Origin: Saprospiraceae bacterium UBA7328
Lineage (GTDB): Bacteria; Bacteroidota; Bacteroidia; Chitinophagales; Saprospiraceae
Direction: 5' to 3'
Assembly: GCA_002471345.1 (NCBI GenBank)
Contig: DKPS01000075.1
Coordinates: forward strand, 1 to 11,877
DNA: 11,877 bases
Shown here piece by piece: positions 6,915 to 11,877 of the stretch; positions within the stretch are counted from its first letter, which is position 1, and every line of letters begins with the position of its first letter. The notes under the pieces are model-generated. The model saw only the letters and a list, made by a program, of their open reading frames with translations. It did no database searches and had not been told where the DNA came from. The position numbers and the translations under genes were made by a program.

Positions 6915-8360
6915 TATGGCACTATTCACAGAGACTTGAAACTGAACAAAGAAATTTCACTTGTAATGCTAGCCTTGATATTTTTAGGCGCGCTCATAGG
7001 GCTCTGGTGGCACTCTGTCTATCAGGACGAGGTGGACTCTATTAAAAATCAGACTGATTTAGTCTTCTTTAGAGCACTAGAAGAGGCCGAAAAGAACTTG
7101 GTGCTAAAAAGATCAAAACTACCTATCGATCACTTTTCTAACTCATTCCATTCAACAACCAACTTTCCTGATGGCATACATGACAGTCTGAAATCGACAG
7201 AAATGGTAGTCATCAAAATGAGGATAGATTCTTCAGACGAAAATGAAAAGATAAATCTGAGTGAACTTTTTGGAGTGCCTAATACTCCTAGTGATACAAG
7301 CACATCCATTACTATCTCAGTCAACTCCGAGACTTCAACTGTAAAAATTGGAGAAGATGGTACATATACTGTAGATGTAGACTCAGCACGCTTAAAATTG
7401 AGTGATTTTTTTACCACTGGATTAGAAGACTCTGATTTGAGCAATTTAAATTTTAAGGTTTTAAAAAAAGGAATGGATTCAAGTTTCAATGCTGCATTCA
7501 TTACTGAGATAGGGAAAGTGGGTAATACCTTTTTAGATGGCGGTGAATTTTTAGCTGCAGTAGATTATCACCCTAGCTTGATATTGAAGAGCATGGTGCC
7601 AGAACTATTTTTTGGGGTATTTCTCTTTTTACTTGTGGGCGGTGCATTTTTCCTGATTCTTAAAAACTTAAGAAATGCAAAGCAATATGCTCAGCTAAAA
7701 GATGATTTTGTAAGCAACATGACCCACGAACTCAAAACACCTATTAGTGTTGTTAATGTCGCTATTGAAGCACTATCAGATTTCAATGTATTAAATAATG
7801 AAAAAAAGAGCGGAAACTATCTTTCAATTTCTAAAAGAGAATTAAAGAAGTTAGATCAATTAGTCGATAAAATATTGACGATTAATAAGGATAACAATGA
7901 TGTATTAGAAGCACCAGAAAAATTAGACATTGCGTTAGCATTAGATTCTATATTCAAGGAGTTTGAAGTATATAAATCTAGACTTTTATCCAAAGTGAGC
8001 ACAAATGAAATGATAGTAAATATGCCATCTATTCATTTCAAAAGTGCATTAAGTAGTATTATAGACAATGCTTTCAAATACGGGTCAGATACAGGAATTG
8101 TTGAAGTAGATGCAAATCAAAAAGATCACGAAGTCGTCATTAGAATAACTAATACCGGAAATGAAATTTCTGATAAAGACATAAAAAGGATATTCGAAAA
8201 ATTCTATAGAGTTCCTAATCAGGACATTCATAATGTAAAAGGTCATGGACTAGGTCTTTATTATGCTAACAAACATATCAATGCTGCAGGAGGGAAAATA
8301 TCAGTAGAATCGTCTAATCAATCTTGTTCTTTTTCTATAAACCTACCCCTTTCTCAATGA
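6912..8360 (+). CDS. Membrane sensor histidine kinase, HAMP-less
   Basis: Up to 482 residues from a TTG start at 6912. A first membrane segment covers about residues 15-34, a periplasmic sensor region of about 190 residues rich in Asp and Ser follows, and a second membrane segment lies at about 230-252. It leads directly, without a HAMP domain, into the dimerisation domain with phospho-acceptor H272 in NMTHELKTPIS. The ATPase domain has an N-box DNAFKYG with N386, a G1-like TNTGNEIS that lacks the usual Asp (a known NxGxxI-type variant), an F-box EKFYR and a G2 box GHGLGLY. The protein should autophosphorylate and pass phosphate to the regulator encoded next, whose start overlaps its stop by 4 bases (ATGA). 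The start is uncertain: no ATG precedes the first membrane segment in frame. The ATG at 6966 (residue 19) is an alternative that leaves a shorter membrane segment without basic residues in front. The signal sensed is unknown. Confidence 0.9.
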   Translation: MYGTIHRDLKLNKEISLVMLALIFLGALIGLWWHSVYQDEVDSIKNQTDLVFFRALEEAEKNLVLKRSKLPIDHFSNSFHSTTNFPDGIHDSLKSTEMVVIKMRIDSSDENEKINLSELFGVPNTPSDTSTSITISVNSETSTVKIGEDGTYTVDVDSARLKLSDFFTTGLEDSDLSNLNFKVLKKGMDSSFNAAFITEIGKVGNTFLDGGEFLAAVDYHPSLILKSMVPELFFGVFLFLLVGGAFFLILKNLRNAKQYAQLKDDFVSNMTHELKTPISVVNVAIEALSDFNVLNNEKKSGNYLSISKRELKKLDQLVDKILTINKDNNDVLEAPEKLDIALALDSIFKEFEVYKSRLLSKVSTNEMIVNMPSIHFKSALSSIIDNAFKYGSDTGIVEVDANQKDHEVVIRITNTGNEISDKDIKRIFEKFYRVPNQDIHNVKGHGLGLYYANKHINAAGGKISVESSNQSCSFSINLPLSQ

Positions 8361-9037
8361 GCATCAATGTCCTGTACGTAGAAGATGAGCCTGCCCTGGC
8401 ACAAATTGTCTCAGAAAGTTTACAAACTAGAGGGTATGATGTAGAAGTGGCTACTGATGGTCAAAGTGCTTTTGATACATTTAAACAAGGTGCTTTTGAC
8501 ATCTGTGTATTAGATATCATGTTGCCAAAAATGGATGGATATCAATTGGCAGCATTAATTAAAGAAATTGACCCTATTATACCTATCATATTTCTCACTG
8601 CTAAAACTCAAACTAAAGATGTCATCAAGGGGTTTGAAGTTGGGGGAAGAGATTATTTGAGGAAGCCTTTCAGTATGGAAGAGTTAATCGTGAGAATCAA
8701 TAACCTAATTCAGTCCTCACCAATTCAAAAAGAAAATGTTGATCGTTTCGATCTAGGTAAATGGACATTCTATCCTAGTAAATATGAAATCATATATAAT
8801 GATTCATCAATGGATCTATCAGAAAGAGAATCTCGAGTTCTTCATTTGCTTTGTCAGCATATGAACTCGACATGCCCTCGCAAAGAAATCTTGATGAATG
8901 TATGGGGTGATGACTCTTTTTATCATTCAAGGAATCTAGATGTATACATCAATAAATTGAGAAAACGCTTTAAGGAGGATTACTCTATAGAAATTATGAC
9001 ACTTAAAGGCGTAGGATATGTATTTAAGGTGAAATGA
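8357..9037 (+). CDS. OmpR-family response regulator (receiver plus winged-helix DNA-binding domain)
   Basis: This 226-residue protein has a receiver domain at about residues 2-120: acidic pair E9/D10, phospho-acceptor D53 in VLDIMLPKMDG, T81 in FLTAK, and K103 in RKPFS. A winged-helix Trans_reg_C domain at about 130-225 contains the LSERESRVLHLL helix, the WGDDSF loop, the recognition-helix region NLDVYINKLRKRF and the terminal GVGYVFKV hairpin. The start chosen is the ATG at 8357, which overlaps the kinase stop as ATGA and begins directly at the first receiver strand; an upstream ATG at 8324 would add 11 unlikely residues. It resembles the Bacteroides RprY type in layout. It is the obvious partner of the kinase and a plausible binder of the GTTAA repeats at 6843-6878. 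Confidence 0.96.
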   Translation: MSINVLYVEDEPALAQIVSESLQTRGYDVEVATDGQSAFDTFKQGAFDICVLDIMLPKMDGYQLAALIKEIDPIIPIIFLTAKTQTKDVIKGFEVGGRDYLRKPFSMEELIVRINNLIQSSPIQKENVDRFDLGKWTFYPSKYEIIYNDSSMDLSERESRVLHLLCQHMNSTCPRKEILMNVWGDDSFYHSRNLDVYINKLRKRFKEDYSIEIMTLKGVGYVFKVK

Positions 9038-9071
9038 ATTCTTAACTTCCTACATTTTCACAGGGTATTCT

Positions 9072-9093
9072 AAATTCTTATAGAAGAAGATTT
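9072..9093 (+). terminator. Weak A/T-rich hairpin after the response regulator gene
   Basis: TTCTT and AAGAA form a 5-bp stem around an ATAG loop, extended by A/T pairs with a bulge, and are followed by a T-rich stretch. The stem is weak and contains few G/C pairs, so termination here is only a possibility. Confidence 0.25.
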
Positions 9094-9399
9094 CTTTTGC
9101 TTTCACCTTCCAAAGATTTAAAATTCAGAATTCTTCTATTGGGGAGTATAAGATGGCAACATATAAAAAGTAGGATTTTCACATCGGTATATTCTTAAAA
9201 ATTGATCTTCCTTTGATACTATAACCCAAAGAATGCCTAAATGGTTGATGTTAAAACCATGCCTTGTCAATTATAACTTATAAATCCTGGATGAATGAAC
9301 AAGGATTAAAAAAATATCAGAATAAAAGATAAGCTGCCTTGCTACTGACGCAAAAGGGTTTAATCTTTAACATGTCACGATTCTTCATTAAAGGAACAT

Positions 9400-9440
9400 A
9401 TTACATCTAAAGGTAGATATAAAGAAAATTGAGATGTAAT
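9400..9440. repeat. 9-bp inverted repeat upstream of the TolC-fusion gene
   Basis: ATTACATCT at 9400-9408 is perfectly complementary to AGATGTAAT at 9432-9440, with 23 bases between. The inner edges are about 24 bases apart, and the second arm ends 15 bases before the ATG at 9456. It could be an operator for a dimeric regulator or an RNA stem-loop covering the translation start region. Confidence 0.4.
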
Positions 9441-9455
9441 CATATTTAAATCAAG

Positions 9456-11789
9456 ATGCTGAATTATTTAAAAGTTAGTCTTTTGCTACTTCTATTGATG
9501 ATAGGGTTGAATAGTCTTATTTCTCAGTCCATTAATATTGGGATAATTTATGATGAGGTATCAGATAGTGATTTAGAAATAGAATACGAAGGCAACCTTA
9601 AGGAAGAGATTTTTCAACTTTTACATCATCGATATGAAATACAATTCAATTCATATTTTGGATCTAAAGAAGGAACAGATTATAATACTGCCTTTACTGA
9701 GGCATATTTGAAAAACGATGTTGTCATTGCCTTAGGTAACCTTAGTTCTAACTATGCAATTACAAGGAATGACTTTCCTAAACCTACTATTAGTGCTATA
9801 GTCCTTGATTCTGAATTACAAGGGCTTATTAAGACAGAAAATGGCACTTCTGGTATAAATAATTTTACTTATACCGAGTCTCCATTTGACATAGAAAGAG
9901 ACTTAAACATACTATATGAAATCTATCCTTTTGATCACCTTGAGGTAATAACTGAAGAAGGAACCATTGGCGAAGTTTCATTTATGAAACAGCTTTTTGC
10001 TAATTATTTAAAAGGTAAAGATGTAACCGTTGATCATATTTATTACAAAACTCAAATAGCCGATCACTTTAATGATATGGAGGGTGCTAAAGTGGCAGTA
10101 TATGCATTACCCTATCTAGGAAGTGATGAAAATTTAGTTCAATCAATTTTTCAAACTATAAATGATAACAAAGTTCCTTCAGCTGCATTATTTGGAGAAG
10201 AATATATACAAAATGGAGCACTGGCCGCATATGAGACTGGAGGAAACCTTCAGAAGATACCACGGCGGATTGCCCTTTCTCTAATGAAAATATTGGAAGG
10301 TCAAAATGCAGCTGATCTATCTGTAGAAATGCGGTCTTTTGGAGAAAACCTAATGATCAATATGGAAACGGCTCGACAAATTGGAGTCTATCCTAATTTT
10401 GACATCATGAATTCAGCAACATTAATAAATCTCGAAAACATCCAAACTGACAATAAAATAAATCTACAGCAAGCTCTAGGAATTGCTCTTAACAAGAATC
10501 TGTCAATAAAAATAGAAGAAGCAGATATACAGATTGCTGATACCGAAACAAGTATAGCTAAGTCAGAATTATTACCACAAGTAGATGTTTCTTCAACTTT
10601 TTTAGTCAAAGATGAAATATCGACTTTAGCTTCTCAAGGTGCCCAAGGAAGAGCAAACTGGATATTTAGCGGAAATCTTTCTCAAATAATATTTGCAGAA
10701 CCTGCATTAGCTAATGTTGCTATCCAGAAATTGCTCAAAAAGAATGAAGAGTCTCAGTATTATCAAACACAATTAGATGTTGTCATTGACGTAGCCACAG
10801 CCTATATGAATATTCTTTTTGCTAAAAGCAATCTTAACATTCAACAACAAAACGTAGAGCGGAATAAAGACAATTTTGACATATCTAAAACCAAACAAGC
10901 CATCGGCCATCTTGGAGTAACTGATATCAATAGATGGGAAGCAGAATTGGCCAATTCAAATATCAGCCTAAATGATGCATATGCAAGTCTGCGACAAGCA
11001 AAATTTAGACTCAATCAACTATTGAATCATCCAATAAACGAGGCTATTGAAATAGAAGAAGCTACTTTATTGAGTACAAGCTTACTCATAACAGACGGAC
11101 GCATAGCTTTTATAGACGACTATGGAGCTTTAAATAAATTTTCTGATTTTCTAGTAGATTTTGCATTAGACAACCTTCCAGAACTTACCCAAGTGGATCT
11201 AGGTTTAGAAATAGAAAAACGTCTTCAACTTTCACGGGAGAGAGCTATGTATTTGCCTACTCTAGGCCTTTCTGGATCTTCAAATAGAATTGCAACTAGA
11301 ATAAATATTCCCGATGGCTTACCTGAAAGAGATAATAGTACCACTTGGGAAATCGCTCTAGGGCTTAAGTATCCCATATTTCAAGGAAATAATCGAAAGA
11401 AATTGATTGAACAGTCAAAACTTAACATCGATCAATTAAAAAACACGAGAAAGAATGTTGAAAATCAGTTAGAGCTTCTTATAAGATCAAATTTAGAAAA
11501 TGTAGGTGCTTCGTTTTCTAGAATGGAATTATCTCAAAAGGCTGCTGATGCTTCGCGCAAAAACTACGAGATAGTTCAAGACGCTTATTCAGCTGGACAA
11601 ACAAACATTACTAACCTAATAGATGCTCAGAATAATGCTTTAGCTACGGATTTAAATTCTACAAATGCCATTTTCACTTTCATATTAGATTTTCTGAATT
11701 TAGAAAGATCGATTGGTGTATTTAGTTTTTTATCAACACAAGAAGAAAAAGATGATTTTTTCACTAGAGCACAAACATATCTGAAATAA
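9456..11789 (+). CDS. TolC-family outer-membrane efflux protein fused to an N-terminal ABC substrate-binding-like domain
   Basis: A 777-residue protein, far longer than plain TolC proteins (about 430-490). A signal peptide (MLNYLKV, leucine-rich core, likely cleavage near ISQS at 23-25) leads to a periplasmic-binding-protein-like domain at about 26-315. That domain begins INIGIIYDE and ends with segments typical of ABC_sub_bind proteins: GALAAYETGG, then ALSLMKILEGQNAADL, then INMETARQIGVYP at 301-313. From about 334 (KINLQQALGIALNKN) the sequence is a TolC-type outer membrane factor with two similar halves: long helices, barrel strands (YLPTLGLSGSS, WEIALGLKYPIFQG) and YSAGQTNITNLIDAQN near the end. 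The TolC half should form a trimeric channel spanning outer membrane and periplasm. The extra domain would lie in the periplasm and could bind a small ligand. It is followed after one base by another frame, so an operon with inner-membrane partners is likely. Confidence 0.9.
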   Translation: MLNYLKVSLLLLLLMIGLNSLISQSINIGIIYDEVSDSDLEIEYEGNLKEEIFQLLHHRYEIQFNSYFGSKEGTDYNTAFTEAYLKNDVVIALGNLSSNYAITRNDFPKPTISAIVLDSELQGLIKTENGTSGINNFTYTESPFDIERDLNILYEIYPFDHLEVITEEGTIGEVSFMKQLFANYLKGKDVTVDHIYYKTQIADHFNDMEGAKVAVYALPYLGSDENLVQSIFQTINDNKVPSAALFGEEYIQNGALAAYETGGNLQKIPRRIALSLMKILEGQNAADLSVEMRSFGENLMINMETARQIGVYPNFDIMNSATLINLENIQTDNKINLQQALGIALNKNLSIKIEEADIQIADTETSIAKSELLPQVDVSSTFLVKDEISTLASQGAQGRANWIFSGNLSQIIFAEPALANVAIQKLLKKNEESQYYQTQLDVVIDVATAYMNILFAKSNLNIQQQNVERNKDNFDISKTKQAIGHLGVTDINRWEAELANSNISLNDAYASLRQAKFRLNQLLNHPINEAIEIEEATLLSTSLLITDGRIAFIDDYGALNKFSDFLVDFALDNLPELTQVDLGLEIEKRLQLSRERAMYLPTLGLSGSSNRIATRINIPDGLPERDNSTTWEIALGLKYPIFQGNNRKKLIEQSKLNIDQLKNTRKNVENQLELLIRSNLENVGASFSRMELSQKAADASRKNYEIVQDAYSAGQTNITNLIDAQNNALATDLNSTNAIFTFILDFLNLERSIGVFSFLSTQEEKDDFFTRAQTYLK

Positions 11790-11790
11790 G

Positions 11791-11877
11791 ATGGCAATTA
11801 TGCAAAGAATACTAAACAATAGAATACACAAAAGCTCTTTGATAACAAATAAATTTTTGTACGCAGTGATTATTGGG
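11791..11877 (+). CDS. Start of an unidentified membrane-anchored protein, cut by window edge
   Basis: The frame is open for 29 codons from the ATG at 11791 to the right edge, beginning one base after the stop of the TolC-fusion gene. A second in-frame ATG lies at 11800. About 20 mostly polar, basic residues precede what looks like the start of a membrane helix (FLYAVIIG). Position directly behind a TolC gene would suit a periplasmic adaptor or transporter subunit. The polar stretch ending in TNKFLYAVI would also suit a membrane sensor protein. There is too little sequence to choose. Confidence 0.6.
   Translation, partial: MAIMQRILNNRIHKSSLITNKFLYAVIIG

Larger units (their letters stand above)
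9038..9455. other. 418-base gene-free region with inverted repeats
   Basis: I found no convincing gene; the only ATG frames here are about a dozen codons long. A weak A/T-rich hairpin lies at 9072-9093 (AAATTCTT, ATAG loop, AAGAA then ATTT with a bulge), which could end the regulator transcript. ATAGAAGAA (9080-9088) is also complementary to TTCTTCTAT (9131-9139). ATGGTT (9241-9246) pairs with AACCAT (9255-9260). A 9-bp pair lies just before the next gene. No full TAnnTTTG element was found, so the promoter of the downstream gene is not identified. The length would allow a small RNA or a long leader. Confidence 0.5.

Noticed and set aside
6908..7045. ATG at 6908 opening a 45-codon frame over the kinase start
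   Set aside because: It is out of frame with the kinase and its product has no family features; considered only as a sign of a possible base error at the kinase start.
9241..9332. Two tiny ATG frames (9241-9276 and 9291-9332) in the intergenic region
   Set aside because: They encode only 11 and 13 residues with no membrane or toxin-like character and no supporting context.
1..11877. Defence island, prophage or transposon
   Set aside because: All identified genes are metabolic, envelope or regulatory types; no nuclease, integrase, transposase, terminal repeats or CRISPR-like repeats were seen.

Overview
The window looks like chromosomal DNA of a low-GC Bacteroidota (Flavobacteriales or Cytophagales type). 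It carries family signatures largely specific to that phylum: a GLPGLI-family secreted protein, an outer-membrane beta-barrel with a carboxypeptidase-regulatory-like N-terminus, a HAMP-less histidine kinase with an OmpR-type regulator, and promoter-like TAnnTTTG elements. No rRNA, tRNA, CRISPR array, insertion sequence or phage gene was seen. Coding density is high, and the only long gene-free stretch is 9038-9455.

Left part (1-3063). A two-gene minus-strand operon encodes a molybdenum hydroxylase of the xanthine dehydrogenase / isoquinoline 1-oxidoreductase type. It consists of a small [2Fe-2S] subunit (1965-2420) and, two bases downstream, a large molybdopterin subunit that runs off the left edge (1-1962). 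The large subunit starts with a twin-arginine signal ending in a lipobox, so the enzyme is probably an exported, membrane-tethered oxidoreductase. A PhnA-domain zinc-ribbon protein (2494-3063, plus) is transcribed divergently from it.

Central part (3069-9037). A minus-strand pair, GLPGLI protein (6040-6795) followed by a 929-residue outer-membrane barrel (3069-5858), faces away from a plus-strand two-component system: histidine kinase (6912-8360) and OmpR-family regulator (8357-9037), overlapping by 4 bases. The shared 116-base divergent region holds GTTAA half-sites spaced about one and two helical turns apart, plus a TAnnTTTG element pointing each way. The simplest reading is that the regulator controls both its own operon and the envelope-protein operon.

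Right part (9038-11877). After a 418-base gene-free stretch with several inverted repeats comes a 777-residue protein. It fuses a periplasmic ABC-type substrate-binding-like domain to a TolC-type outer-membrane efflux domain. One base after its stop another reading frame begins and runs off the right edge; it probably encodes a membrane-anchored partner.

Most worth a second look are the binding-protein/TolC fusion and the phased repeat array between the two-component system and the GLPGLI/barrel operon.
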